Positions 46,374-56,083 of a DNA stretch of 64,000 nucleotides are shown in pieces. Source of the stretch: Rhodocyclaceae bacterium (lineage in GTDB: Bacteria > Pseudomonadota > Gammaproteobacteria > Burkholderiales > Rhodocyclaceae); contig JALNXH010000001.1 in the NCBI GenBank assembly GCA_023230455.1, positions 1 through 64,000 of the forward strand, written 5' to 3'. Below the pieces are notes generated by a model. It was not told where the DNA came from. It ran no database searches and saw only the letters and a program-made list of their open reading frames with translations. Both the position numbers and the translations under genes were made by a program. Position 1 is the first letter of the stretch; each line of letters begins with the position of its first letter.

Positions 46374-48140
46374 ATGAAAACCATAGAAACCCCAATCCTG
46401 ATCTGCGGCGGCGGCGGCGCCGGACTGACCATGTCCTTCATCCTTTCTGCGCTCGGCGTGGAATCGATCCTGGTCGAGCGACACCCGACCACCTCGCACC
46501 TGCCCAAAGCGCACTACCTCAACCAGCGCACCATGGAAATCCTGCGCGAATACGGACTCGCCGACGAGATCTACACCAAGGGATCGCAAGCCGAAAACAT
46601 GGGTGCCGTGGCCTGGTACACCTCGCTCGCCGGCGATGGCCCGCTCGATGCGAAACAGATCTACAAGATGGACGCCTTCGGCGGCGGCACGACGGCCGAG
46701 ACGTATGCCCGCGACAGCGCCTGCCGTTCCGGCAACCTGCCGCAGCTGCGCCTCGAACCGATCCTGCGCGCCAAGGCCGAGAGCAGCCCGCTCGCCAGCG
46801 TGCGTTTCAACAACGAACTGATCAGCTTCGAACAGGATGCCGACGGTGTAACCTCGATCATCCGCGACAGCGTCAGCGACGAGACCTATGCTGTGCGTTC
46901 GAAATATCTCGTCGGCGCCGACCGCGGTCGCACCATCGGCCCCGCAGTGGGCATCGAACTCCAGGGACCAACTGGACTGGTGGATATGGTCAGCACTCAC
47001 TTCAGCGCTGACCTCTCGCTCTACATCGACGACGACGATCCGCTGCTGCGCTGGTACATCAACCCCGAAGGCGGCGGTTCCTGGGGCAGCGGCGCGATCG
47101 TGCCGATGGGCCCGAACAGCTACGACCGCCACTCGCAGGAATGGGTGATGCACTTCGCCTTCCGTCCCGACGATCCAGACTTCGACGAAGCCAAGATCGT
47201 CCCGCGCATGCGCGAACTGCTCAAGCTGCCGAAGCTGGAACCGGTGGTACACAAAGTCAGCCACTGGCTGGTCGAATGCATCGTCGCCTCCAAGTACCGC
47301 GGCGGACGCGCCTTCGTCGTCGGCGACGCCGCCCACCGCCATCCGCCGACCACCGGCCTCGGCCTCAATTCCGGCATCCAGGACGTGCATAACCTGGCCT
47401 GGAAACTCGCCGCGGTACTCAAGGGACACGCCGCCGAGACACTGCTCGACAGCTACGAAACCGAGCGCCGCCCGGTCGCGCTGCGCAACACCAAATGGGC
47501 GCTGTTCACCTTCTTCAACCATTTCGTCATCGACGCCGGCCTCGGCATGATCCCCAACGCACCGCCGGAAGTTAACCGCGAAGCCTTCGTCACCCTGTTC
47601 TCCGACAGCGAACAGGGGCAGACGGCGCGCGCGCGCCTGCATGAGGTGATCCAGACCCAGCGCACCGAATTCACCGCGCACTATCTGGAAATCGGCTTCA
47701 ACTACGACAGCACGGCCGTAGTTGCCGACGGCACGCCGCCGCCGCCGTTCGCGCCGATGGGCGACATCTATACGCCGACCACGCGCCCCGGCCACCGCCT
47801 ACCCCATGCCTGGCTCACGCGCGGCGGCGAGAAAGTATCGACCCACGATCTCACCGGCCGCGGTCGTTTCACCCTGTTCACGGGAACCAAAGGCGGTGTC
47901 TGGAAGGAGGCCGCGGCCGCGGCTGCGAAGCGCTTCGGCATCGCCCTGGATGTCGTCGCCATCGGCGCGCCGGGCGACTATGCCGACACTGACGGAACCT
48001 GGGCCAGCCTGCGCGAAACAGGCGAGGACGGCGCCGTTCTCGTGCGGCCGGATACCCACGTCGGCTGGCGTTCGCGCACGGCACCGAAAAATCCGGAGGC
48101 GGCCCTCGAAGCGGCCCTTGCTACAGTTCTCGGTCGCTGA
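46374..48140 (+). CDS. FAD-dependent aromatic monooxygenase (TfdB/PheA-like)
   Basis: A 588-residue flavoprotein hydroxylase. FAD loop ILICGGGGAGLTMSFILSAL (~8-27), DG-like motif YLVGADRGRTIGPAVGI, and GD motif FVVGDAAHRHPPTTGLGLNS. The C-terminal thioredoxin-like domain (~480-588) has GRFTLFTGTKGG and VLVRPDTHVGWRS, as in phenol and 2,4-dichlorophenol hydroxylases. The second G of the usual DGxxS site is DRGRT, slightly unusual. Followed by a TetR gene 34 bases on. Confidence 0.92.
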   Translation: MKTIETPILICGGGGAGLTMSFILSALGVESILVERHPTTSHLPKAHYLNQRTMEILREYGLADEIYTKGSQAENMGAVAWYTSLAGDGPLDAKQIYKMDAFGGGTTAETYARDSACRSGNLPQLRLEPILRAKAESSPLASVRFNNELISFEQDADGVTSIIRDSVSDETYAVRSKYLVGADRGRTIGPAVGIELQGPTGLVDMVSTHFSADLSLYIDDDDPLLRWYINPEGGGSWGSGAIVPMGPNSYDRHSQEWVMHFAFRPDDPDFDEAKIVPRMRELLKLPKLEPVVHKVSHWLVECIVASKYRGGRAFVVGDAAHRHPPTTGLGLNSGIQDVHNLAWKLAAVLKGHAAETLLDSYETERRPVALRNTKWALFTFFNHFVIDAGLGMIPNAPPEVNREAFVTLFSDSEQGQTARARLHEVIQTQRTEFTAHYLEIGFNYDSTAVVADGTPPPPFAPMGDIYTPTTRPGHRLPHAWLTRGGEKVSTHDLTGRGRFTLFTGTKGGVWKEAAAAAAKRFGIALDVVAIGAPGDYADTDGTWASLRETGEDGAVLVRPDTHVGWRSRTAPKNPEAALEAALATVLGR

Positions 48141-48174
48141 AGCCGGGACGCAGGGATCCGAAGAGACGACCGCC

Positions 48175-48888
48175 ATGACGACCGCCAAAGCGCCGCCCTC
48201 CCCGGCCAAGAATCTGCGCGGCCAACGCCGCTCGCCGGCGGCGCGCCTGCCCGCCAAAAAACACGCCAGTCCGCCACCGGACGACGCCAAGAAGCCGCGT
48301 GGTACCGACGTCCGCGAGCGCATCCTGCAAGCGGCGCTGGAGTGCTTCGGCGCCTTCGGCTTCGAAGGCACCTCGACGCGGGCGGTGGCCGAGCGGGCGG
48401 GCACCACCCACTCGCTACTCCTGTATCACTTCGAATCCAAGGACAAGCTCTGGCGGGAAACCATGGCCGACGTAGTCGGCCGCTATCGCGCGGAATTCGA
48501 GCAACGCCTGCAACTGATCGACCGGAACGATCCAGCCGCCGGCCTGCGCGCCTTTATCGAAAATTTCGTCCGTTTCTCGGCGCGGGTGCCGCAACTTCAC
48601 CGCATCATGACCATGGAAAGCACTCAGGGCAGCGAACGCATCGACTGGCTGATAGAGGCCCACATCCGCGCATCCTTCAACCATGTGCGCGACCTGATCC
48701 ACCGCGGCCAGGCCGCCGGCAAGGTGCGCAACGGCGACACCGCGCGGCTCTACTACGCCATCATCGGCCTGGCCGGCACCCTGCTCTCGGTATCCACCGA
48801 ATTCAAGCTGCTGACCGGCCACGACGTATTCACCGAAGGAGAGATGTGCCACACCATCGGTTTCATCTGCGACTTTATCTTCGTTTGA
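48175..48888 (+). CDS. TetR-family regulator
   Basis: A 237-residue protein. A basic, disordered N-terminus (1-42) precedes the HTH at ~44-90: VRERILQAALECFGAFGFEG, then TSTRAVAERAGTTHSLLLYH and FESKDKLW. The C-terminal ligand domain contains FIENFVRFSARVPQLHRIMT and EFKLLTGHDVFTEGEM. It probably controls the adjacent monooxygenase/dioxygenase genes. Confidence 0.92.
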   Translation: MTTAKAPPSPAKNLRGQRRSPAARLPAKKHASPPPDDAKKPRGTDVRERILQAALECFGAFGFEGTSTRAVAERAGTTHSLLLYHFESKDKLWRETMADVVGRYRAEFEQRLQLIDRNDPAAGLRAFIENFVRFSARVPQLHRIMTMESTQGSERIDWLIEAHIRASFNHVRDLIHRGQAAGKVRNGDTARLYYAIIGLAGTLLSVSTEFKLLTGHDVFTEGEMCHTIGFICDFIFV

Positions 48889-49029
48889 AGCAGACACTCG
48901 AACCGGATCATGCAAATCCTTGTGCCGGCGTCATCTGTTGAGATTTTCTCGATGCCGACGCCGGTGAAATTTACGGTGGGAATTTCAACCCGCTGAGCAT
49001 CGTCGATGGAATAAAAAAAGGAGGCGGAT

Positions 49030-50259
49030 ATGACAGAAGTTCTGGTTGTAGGCGGTGGGCCGGTTGGACTGATGACAGCCCTGGGGTTGGCGAAAGCGGG
49101 GGTGAACGTTACGGTGATTGAAGCGGAGGCGAATATCGTTTATTCGCCCCGCGCCATTGCCTATGCGTGGACCATACTTCCCGCGCTGGAATATTTTGGC
49201 TTGCTCGAGGACATGATCGCCGCGGGCCACACAACGACGGAACGGTCTTTTCGCATTTTCAGGACCAACGAAAACATCGTTTACAACCACGATGTGCTGG
49301 CAGGCATTACCGATCACCCATACAGCCTGACGCTCGGGCAGGATCTCCTCGCCGAGGTGGTTTTGAAGCATCTCGAGCGCTATCCCAATGCGACCGTGCG
49401 CTGGAACACCAAATTTACGGCGGTGACGCAATCCAGCCATGGCGCCATCGTCAAGGCCGACACCCCCGACGGCCCGACCGAATTTACGGCGAAGTGGGTG
49501 GTTGCCGCCGATGGCGGCCGCAGCCCGGTCAGGCACGCGGTAGGCATGTCGCTGGAAGGCTTTACTTGGCCACGCCGCTTCGTAGTGACCAATATCTACT
49601 ATGACTTTGCAAAATATGGCTGGGATTCAGGTTATTTGATCGACCGGAAATACGGCACGGTCATCTACAAGCTCAATCAAGAAGGCCTCTGGCGCTATAC
49701 CTTCTCCGAAGATGCCGGCCTTCCACTGGAAACCGTGTCGGAGCGGATTGCCGAATTTATCAAGACGACGCTTCCCGGCGACAAGAAGTACGAACTTGCA
49801 CTTAGCACCACCTATGCCATGCATCAACGGTCGGCGCCGCGCTACCGTGCCGGCCGCGTGTTGCTGGCGGGCGATTCGGCTCATCTCACTAATCCCACAA
49901 GCGGCTTCGGTTTAATGGGTGGAATGAACGACGCATTCCTGTTGAGCGAGACCCTGGCGGCCGTCCTCAAAGGCGAGGTGGGAGAAGAATATCTCGATCG
50001 CTATGCAACGCTGCGCAAGAAGGTCTTCGAAGAAGTGACTTCACCGATTTCAACGGGAAGTTTCAAGCTGCTGTTCGAACTGGAAGACGAAGCCACAATG
50101 GAGAAAATATTCACGGATCTTCGTAATCGCCCCGGAAATCCGGAGGCGATGCTCAAATGGCATATGCTCCCGTCGGGGCTGGAGACCCCCTCTCTTTTGA
50201 CCGGCCTGACCTACGCCCAAAGGCTGGGGAAAAAGCCGCTTCCCGGCGCCGCTTCGTAA
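49030..50259 (+). CDS. FAD-dependent monooxygenase (MhpA-like)
   Basis: A 409-residue flavin hydroxylase lacking the thioredoxin-like C-domain. FAD loop VLVVGGGPVGLMTALGLAKA (4-23), DG motif WVVAADGGRSPVRHAVGMSL and GD motif RVLLAGDSAHLTNPTSGFGL. Similar to 3-(3-hydroxyphenyl)propionate or resorcinol hydroxylases; substrate unknown. GGAGG at 49021-49025. It uses more A/T than the TfdB-like gene nearby, so it may have a separate origin. Confidence 0.9.
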   Translation: MTEVLVVGGGPVGLMTALGLAKAGVNVTVIEAEANIVYSPRAIAYAWTILPALEYFGLLEDMIAAGHTTTERSFRIFRTNENIVYNHDVLAGITDHPYSLTLGQDLLAEVVLKHLERYPNATVRWNTKFTAVTQSSHGAIVKADTPDGPTEFTAKWVVAADGGRSPVRHAVGMSLEGFTWPRRFVVTNIYYDFAKYGWDSGYLIDRKYGTVIYKLNQEGLWRYTFSEDAGLPLETVSERIAEFIKTTLPGDKKYELALSTTYAMHQRSAPRYRAGRVLLAGDSAHLTNPTSGFGLMGGMNDAFLLSETLAAVLKGEVGEEYLDRYATLRKKVFEEVTSPISTGSFKLLFELEDEATMEKIFTDLRNRPGNPEAMLKWHMLPSGLETPSLLTGLTYAQRLGKKPLPGAAS

Positions 50260-50298
50260 CCGGGAAACGGATTCTCGCTCTTCGGCCGACGCCGGACA

Positions 50299-52485
50299 TC
50301 AAGCCCGCCGCACCGCGACCACCCCCGGAATTTCCCCCAGCAAATTGAGCAGCCGCGGCAGCAACGCAACGCCGGGAATCTCCACCGTGAAGCGCATGCT
50401 GGCGCTGCCGGCGCGACTGACGGTGTTAACCGCGGTGACGTTGACCCGCTCCTTGGAGAACACTTCCGAGATGTCGCGCAGCAGGCCCTGGCGGTCGCCG
50501 GCTTCCACCTGTAAATCGATGGCGTAGACCGCGTCCTGCTGGCCGCGGCCCCATTCGGCCTCGATCACACGTTCGGGATTGCGCAACGCCATGTTGCGGA
50601 AGTTGATGCACTCGTTGCGATGGATCGAAACTCCTTTGCCGCGGGTGACGAAGCCCTGGATCGCATCCGGCGGCGCCGGTTTGCAACAGCGGCCGAGTTG
50701 GGTCAGCAGCTTGTCCACACCGACCACCAGCACCTGTGAATCGCCGGCCCGGCTGCGTCGGGTGACGATCTCCGGACCTTGCACGGCCGTCTCCGGTTCG
50801 CCGCGCAGGGCGAGTTGGATCGCCCGCGGCCCAAGTTCGTTGTGGGCGGCGGCGAGGAACATCGCCTCGACGTCGCGCAAGCCGAGTTTGTGCGCCAGTT
50901 CTTCCAGATTGGCCTGCGTCTGGCCCTCGCGCTGCAACTCGCGGGTCACCAGGGTGCGGCCGCTGGCGAGCAGCTCCGCCGTCTCCTGGGCGGCGAACCA
51001 TTGCTTGACCTTGCGCCGTGCGCCAGCCGTCGCCAGATAGCCCTGATCGGGATTCAGCCAGTCGCGCGAGGGGCCGCCGCTCTTGGCAGCGACCACCTCG
51101 ACGCGCTGGCCGTTGAGCAACGGCGTGTTCAGCGCGATCAACTGGCCGTCCACCTTGGCGCCGCGGCAGCGATGGCCGAGGTCAGTGTGCAGCCGGTAGG
51201 CGAAATCGAGCGGCGTCGCGCCGCGCGGCAGATCGATCACCTTGCCCTGCGGCGTCAGCACATAGATCGTGTCGTCGAGCGCGGCGCGCTTGAACTGCGC
51301 CACCCACTGCGTCGAGTCGGTGACTTCGTCGCGCCAGGTCAGCAGCTGTCTAAGCAGCGAAATCTTGTCATCGTAGTCGGAATCGGCGCGCGCCGAAGTG
51401 CCGGCCTCCTTGTAGCGCCAGTGAGCGGCAACGCCGAGTTCGGCATGATCATGCATCTCACGGGTACGTATCTGCACCTCCACCGCACGCCCGTCGTCGG
51501 CAGTAACCGCGGTATGCAGCGAACGGTAATGGTTGCCCTTGGGGTGCGAGATGTAGTCGTCGAACTCGCCGTGGATCGGTTGCCAGATCTGGTGCACCAA
51601 GCCCAACGCGGCGTAGCAGTCTTTCAGGTCGGCGACGATGATGCGCAGCGCGCGCACGTCGTACACCTCGGCGAAGTCCACCTGCTTTTTGCGCATCTTG
51701 TTCCAGATGCTGAAGATGTGCTTGGGCCGGCCATACACCTCGGCCGCGATGCCGAGCGCCGCCAGTTCGCGCTTCAACCGCTCGGTCGCACCGGCGATGA
51801 AGGCCTCGCGCTCCAGGCGCTTCTCGTCGAGCATGCGGGCAAGGCGCTTGTAGGTCGTCGGTTCGAGAAAGCGGAAGGAAAGGTCTTCCAGCTCCCATTT
51901 GAACTGCCAGATGCCGAGCCGGTTAGCCAGCGGCGCATAGATGTCGAGGCTCTCGCGGGCGAAATCGACCCGTTCCGGCACATCCTTGTCGGTCAACCAA
52001 CGCAGCGTCTGGGTGCGCGAGGCCAGTCGCAACAGCACCACGCGGATGTCCTCGACCATGGCCAGCAACATCTTGCGCAGGATTTCGGTCTGCGCCGCCA
52101 GCTCCGCCGTCGACTGGCTGCGGATCAGCAGCCGCAACGGCGCCAGGCGATGCAGGCCGGCCACCAGACGCGTCGCCGCAGCGCCGAAGCGGGATTCGAC
52201 GACGGCGGGGAAATCGCTGCCCAGTTCGTCGACCACATCGAACAGCAGTGCGGCGACGCGCGTATCGGCGTCGAGGCCGAGCCCGGCGAGGATCACGGCC
52301 ATTGCGGTCGCATGCGACAGGGCCGACTCGCCGGTGCCAAGGACACGCTGTCCGTAGCAGGCGCTGGCGAAGGCGAAGGCGTCGCGCAGACGCGCGATTT
52401 CCTCTTCGCCAAGGCCGGACGCAGCGAGGGCCAGCGTCTCCTCTGCGGAGCGATCGAGGGACAGGGAATGAACGACGGCAACCAT
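50299..52485 (-). CDS. relA: RelA-type (p)ppGpp synthetase
   Basis: 728 residues from ATG 52485. The N-terminal hydrolase-like domain lacks the HD pair (FDVVDE in place of HDxxED), so hydrolysis is unlikely and the protein is RelA-type. Synthetase motifs are YGRPKHIFSIWNKMRKKQVD, FAEVYDVRALRII and NHYRSLHTAVTADDGRAVEV. A TGS domain (VLTPQGKVIDLPRGATPLDF), a zinc-finger-like CCKPAPPDAIQGFVTRGKGV and a C-terminal ACT domain follow. It makes the stringent-response alarmone on stalled ribosomes. Confidence 0.94.
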   Translation of the reverse strand: MVAVVHSLSLDRSAEETLALAASGLGEEEIARLRDAFAFASACYGQRVLGTGESALSHATAMAVILAGLGLDADTRVAALLFDVVDELGSDFPAVVESRFGAAATRLVAGLHRLAPLRLLIRSQSTAELAAQTEILRKMLLAMVEDIRVVLLRLASRTQTLRWLTDKDVPERVDFARESLDIYAPLANRLGIWQFKWELEDLSFRFLEPTTYKRLARMLDEKRLEREAFIAGATERLKRELAALGIAAEVYGRPKHIFSIWNKMRKKQVDFAEVYDVRALRIIVADLKDCYAALGLVHQIWQPIHGEFDDYISHPKGNHYRSLHTAVTADDGRAVEVQIRTREMHDHAELGVAAHWRYKEAGTSARADSDYDDKISLLRQLLTWRDEVTDSTQWVAQFKRAALDDTIYVLTPQGKVIDLPRGATPLDFAYRLHTDLGHRCRGAKVDGQLIALNTPLLNGQRVEVVAAKSGGPSRDWLNPDQGYLATAGARRKVKQWFAAQETAELLASGRTLVTRELQREGQTQANLEELAHKLGLRDVEAMFLAAAHNELGPRAIQLALRGEPETAVQGPEIVTRRSRAGDSQVLVVGVDKLLTQLGRCCKPAPPDAIQGFVTRGKGVSIHRNECINFRNMALRNPERVIEAEWGRGQQDAVYAIDLQVEAGDRQGLLRDISEVFSKERVNVTAVNTVSRAGSASMRFTVEIPGVALLPRLLNLLGEIPGVVAVRRA

Positions 52486-52680
52486 GAGTTTCGTGTAGCG
52501 GTAGCGAATCGGGCCGGACGCAAGACGCCGCAGCAGCGGGTTGGCTGGCCTTGCGCTCCAAAGCCAGCATCCTACGTTGCTGCCGGCGATAGTCAATCGC
52601 CCGGCAGGCCTGCCGTTTCGGCGTTAATTGGCCGATTGGCGGCGTTGGCGCACGGCCACCGTGGCACAATCGCAGCCACC

Positions 52681-53385
52681 ATGATCGATCTTTACTACTG
52701 GACCACGCCCAACGGCCACAAGATCACGCTGTTCCTTGAGGAGGCGGGGCTACCCTACCGCATCGTGCCGGTCAATATCAGCCGCGGCGCGCAATTCGAA
52801 CCCGAGTTCCTGTGCATCTCGCCCAACAACCGGATTCCGGCCATCGTCGACCACGCGCCCGGCGACGGCGGTGCGCCGCTGTCGATTTTTGAGTCCGGCG
52901 CGATCCTGCTCTACCTGGCCGACAAAACCCGCCGCTTCATCCCCCAGGATCTGCGCGGCCGCAACGAAGCGCTGCAATGGCTGTTCTGGCAAATGGCCGG
53001 ACTCGGCCCGATGGCGGGACAGAACCATCACTTCACGCAGTACGCGCCAGAGAAGATCGGCTACGCCATCGAACGCTACGTGAAGGAAACCTCCCGTCTC
53101 TATGCCGTGCTCGACAAACGCCTCGCCGACCACGAATTCATCGCCGGCGACTATTCGATCGCCGACATGGCCTGCTATCCGTGGATCGTGCCGCACGAGC
53201 GCCAGCGGCAAAGCCTTGACGATTTCCCCCACCTCAAGCGCTGGTTCGAAACCATCAAGACGCGGCCGGCGACCGAACGTGCCTATGCACTGGCGCGGAC
53301 CGTCAATACGGCGCCCTCGGTGGATGCCGATGCCCGAAAATTCCTCTTCGGCCAGGATGCGGCGACAGTTCGCCGGCCGGCCTGA
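52681..53385 (+). CDS. Glutathione S-transferase family protein (YfcG/Nu-like)
   Basis: A 234-residue protein. The thioredoxin-like N-domain is YYWTTPNGHKITLFLEEAGL (4-23), PNNRIPAIVDH and ESGAILLYLADK. The helical C-domain has GPMAGQNHHFTQYAPEKIGY, FIAGDYSIADMACYPWIVPH and RPATERAYALA. The TPNGxK active-site string is that of Nu-class disulfide-bond oxidoreductases. Full length, separate from the divergent relA gene by 195 bases. Confidence 0.92.
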   Translation: MIDLYYWTTPNGHKITLFLEEAGLPYRIVPVNISRGAQFEPEFLCISPNNRIPAIVDHAPGDGGAPLSIFESGAILLYLADKTRRFIPQDLRGRNEALQWLFWQMAGLGPMAGQNHHFTQYAPEKIGYAIERYVKETSRLYAVLDKRLADHEFIAGDYSIADMACYPWIVPHERQRQSLDDFPHLKRWFETIKTRPATERAYALARTVNTAPSVDADARKFLFGQDAATVRRPA

Positions 53386-53408
53386 AACGACACGACAGGA
53401 ACCCCTCG

Positions 53409-53804
53409 ATGTTCGCCAACCTGACCTCATTCGCTCTCAACTGGGCCGTTACCTCGCTCGCGCTGTGGGTGGCCAGCCACGTCTTCAGCGGCCTGCGTTT
53501 TGCCGACGCTTCGGCGCTGATCGTTTCCGCCCTGCTGCTCGGCTTTGCCAACGCCCTGGTGCGGCCGCTGCTGATCGTGCTGACCTTCCCGCTGACGCTG
53601 GTGACGCTGGGACTGTTCATCCTGGTCATCAACGCGCTGATGCTGATGCTGGTTTCGTTGCTGGTGCAGGGCTTTACCGTTTCCAGCTTCTGGACGGCGT
53701 TCTTCGCCAGCATCTTCATCTCGCTGCTGAGCCTCGTCATCGGCGCTTTTCTCCCTGGCAACGACGTGCCGCTGCGTCCGCCGCCCGGTGGCCGCTGGAT
53801 GTAG
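53409..53804 (+). CDS. Phage holin family IV-like membrane protein (YvlD-type)
   Basis: A 131-residue protein with four membrane helices (7-25, ~38-60, ~62-90, ~95-115). Signature GFANALVRPLLIVLTFPLTL, then VTLGLFILVINALMLMLVS. The family is widely annotated as phage holin IV but is chromosomal and of unknown role. It follows the GST gene by 23 bases and is probably co-transcribed. Confidence 0.88.
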   Translation: MFANLTSFALNWAVTSLALWVASHVFSGLRFADASALIVSALLLGFANALVRPLLIVLTFPLTLVTLGLFILVINALMLMLVSLLVQGFTVSSFWTAFFASIFISLLSLVIGAFLPGNDVPLRPPPGGRWM

Positions 53805-53825
53805 GCGCCGCCTCCGTCGCGCACG

Positions 53826-54170
53826 ATGGACAGCGAATTCGTCGCCTACCTGATCGAACAGCTCCAGGGAATCGGCCCGGTGCGCTCAAGGCGCATGTTC
53901 GGCGGCTGGGGGTTCTTTCTCGACGGGTTGATGTTCGGACTGATCATCGGCGACGTTCTATATTTCAAGGCCGACGGCGAAAGTGCGGACGATTTCGCCG
54001 CACAGGGTCTGCCGCCCTTCACCTACGAGCGCAAGGGCAAAAAATACGCGCTGGGTTACTACCAGGCGCCCGAAGATGCGCTGGAAGATCGCGGCACCCT
54101 TTGCCTCTGGGCCAACAAGGCCTTCGCCGCCGCACTGCGCGCCGCAGCGAAACAGCGCAAACGGCGCTAG
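53826..54170 (+). CDS. TfoX/Sxy N-terminal-domain protein
   Basis: A 114-residue protein: EFVAYLIEQLQGIGPVRSRR, MFGGWGFFLDGLMFGLIIGD, VLYFKADGES and YERKGKKYALGYYQAPEDAL. This is the TfoX N-terminal domain alone, without the C-terminal domain of the competence activator, so a competence role is not implied. Function unknown. It ends with a Lys/Arg tail. Confidence 0.9.
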   Translation: MDSEFVAYLIEQLQGIGPVRSRRMFGGWGFFLDGLMFGLIIGDVLYFKADGESADDFAAQGLPPFTYERKGKKYALGYYQAPEDALEDRGTLCLWANKAFAAALRAAAKQRKRR

Positions 54171-54211
54171 CACTTCTGGGATTGAATGAAGGGCTCTTCG
54201 CCCTTCTTCAG

Positions 54212-55006
54212 TCAAAGCGAAAGGAGCCGTGGCGCAGGCTTGCCGGTTTGTGTCGCGGCAAAGAGATCGGACCGCGCAGTATCGTATCGCTCCCAGAGAC
54301 CGGCATCAGCCATCGATGGCAAAGTAACCGACTCGCCTTGGTCGAAACCGGCCAGCGCAGCATCGACAAGATTCTCGACAGACATGACCGTTTCTTGCGG
54401 CAAAGCGGCCAGCGGCACCCCTGAGATATCCCAAAGATCGGTAGCTGTGGCCGCGGGCAGCACAACTTGAACTCTCACGCCGGTACTCGCGAGTTCCTGT
54501 TGCAGGCCACGACTGAAATTGAGTACGAAAGCCTTGGTACCGCTGTATATGGAGCTGATCGGCAGCGCATGAACAGCCAATACCGAGGCGATATTGATGA
54601 TGACGCCTTCGTTGCGTTCCTTGAAAGCAGGCAGTACGGCATGCGTCAAACGCGTCAGTGCCGTGATGTTCAACGCGATCTGCGACAAGGAGTCTTTCAT
54701 CGGCGTCTCGGCAACAAGGCTCAGCTTTGCAATGCCGGCGTTGTTTACCAATACCCGGATGGCGGGATTGCTCGCGAGAACACTTTCCAGACGTGCGAGG
54801 TCGCCCTCCTTCTCGAGGTCGGCCACAAACGTTTCAGCCTTGATGCCGTAAGTCTGCTCCAGTTTCGTGGCGAGGTTCTGCAAGCGCTCACGGCGCCTCG
54901 CGACGAGCAAGAGGTCATACCCGCGCCGGGCGAGACGATCTGCGTAGACCGATCCGATGCCGGAAGACGCACCGGTTACAACAGCAATTTTTTTAGATGA
55001 AGTCAT
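54212..55006 (-). CDS. Short-chain dehydrogenase/reductase
   Basis: 264 residues from ATG 55006 (AAGGA upstream). NAD(P) loop VVTGASSGIGSVYADRLARR (~10-29), NNAGIA, active-site S-Y-K set with YSGTKAFVLNFSRGL. Classical SDR of the DltE type; substrate unknown. It follows the quinone-reductase-like gene on the same strand (62-base gap). Confidence 0.92.
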   Translation of the reverse strand: MTSSKKIAVVTGASSGIGSVYADRLARRGYDLLLVARRRERLQNLATKLEQTYGIKAETFVADLEKEGDLARLESVLASNPAIRVLVNNAGIAKLSLVAETPMKDSLSQIALNITALTRLTHAVLPAFKERNEGVIINIASVLAVHALPISSIYSGTKAFVLNFSRGLQQELASTGVRVQVVLPAATATDLWDISGVPLAALPQETVMSVENLVDAALAGFDQGESVTLPSMADAGLWERYDTARSDLFAATQTGKPAPRLLSL

Positions 55007-55068
55007 GGTTTTTTCCTTAAAGTTAACTGTCCTGCCTTGCTTGGAGCCGCTGCCAGGCAGGGCTCTAT

Positions 55069-56070
55069 TCATCGCATCCTGACGACCACTTTGCCTTTGG
55101 CGCGTCCGGATTCGACGTACTCCATCGACTCCCGGGTCGATTCGAACGGAAAGATTCGATCCACGACCGGATGTATCGCGCCGGAATCGATGAGTGCGGT
55201 GATCTCGCGCAACTGAGCGCCGTTTGCTTTCATGAAGAGGAACGAAAAGCTGACCTTATGGCGGTTTGCTTTTCTCCTGATGCCAAAGCTCAGCAGGCGC
55301 ATGATCGATTTCACAAACCACGGCGCCCGGATTTCTTCTCCAAACGCCGGATCGGGCGGACCGGAGATCGAAATGAGTTTTCCGCCGGGCTTCAGTACGC
55401 TGAGGGATTTTGCGAGCGTCTCGCTATCCTGGCTGTTCAAAACGACGTCGTAGCCATGCAGGATGTTTTCGAAATCATCTTTCTTGTAGTCGATCACGAT
55501 ATCGGCACCGAGGCGCTTCACCCAATCCACATTTGCCGTACTCGTCGTCGTCGCAACGAACGCCCCGAGATGTTTCGCCAGCTGAATAGCAAATGCCCCG
55601 ACGCCACCCGAGCCGGCCTGAATGAAAACCTTTTGCCCCGGCTTGAGATTCGCCTTTTCGATCAGCGCTTGCCACGCGGTCAAGCCGACCAACGGGATTG
55701 AGGCCGCCTCTTCCATAGTCAGTGCTTTGGGCTTGATCGCCAGGGATGTTTCCTTGATCGCAATGAATTCAGCGAAAGCACCGATGCGAAAATCATCGGG
55801 CCGGGAGTAGACCTCGTCGCCCGGCTTGAATTGCTGCACGCGTGGCCCGACCCGGACCACGACCCCGGCCACGTCGTGGCCCAGAATAAGCGGCAAGCGA
55901 TAGGGCAGGATGAGCTTGAAATCGCCGCTCCTGATCTTGAAGTCCAGCGGATTCACACCTGCCGCGTGCACCTGAACCACTACTTCGTCATCGTGCAGTT
56001 CCGGCTCTGGCATTTCGCCAAGGCGCACGCTGCCCTTTTTTCCATAGCGTTCGAGAATGAATGCCTTCAT
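55069..56070 (-). CDS. Zinc-independent quinone oxidoreductase-like (MDR) protein
   Basis: 333 residues from ATG 56070. The GroES-like N-domain is MKAFILERYGKKGSVRLGEM then HAAGVNPLDFKIRSGDF and LPLILGHDVAGVVVRVG. The Rossmann loop is KVFIQAGSGGVGAFAIQLAK. No structural zinc cysteines. NADP-dependent reduction of a quinone or enone is likely. It lies 13 bases downstream of the hydrolase gene and is co-transcribed. Confidence 0.93.
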   Translation of the reverse strand: MKAFILERYGKKGSVRLGEMPEPELHDDEVVVQVHAAGVNPLDFKIRSGDFKLILPYRLPLILGHDVAGVVVRVGPRVQQFKPGDEVYSRPDDFRIGAFAEFIAIKETSLAIKPKALTMEEAASIPLVGLTAWQALIEKANLKPGQKVFIQAGSGGVGAFAIQLAKHLGAFVATTTSTANVDWVKRLGADIVIDYKKDDFENILHGYDVVLNSQDSETLAKSLSVLKPGGKLISISGPPDPAFGEEIRAPWFVKSIMRLLSFGIRRKANRHKVSFSFLFMKANGAQLREITALIDSGAIHPVVDRIFPFESTRESMEYVESGRAKGKVVVRMR

Positions 56071-56083
56071 TACCTTCTCCAAT

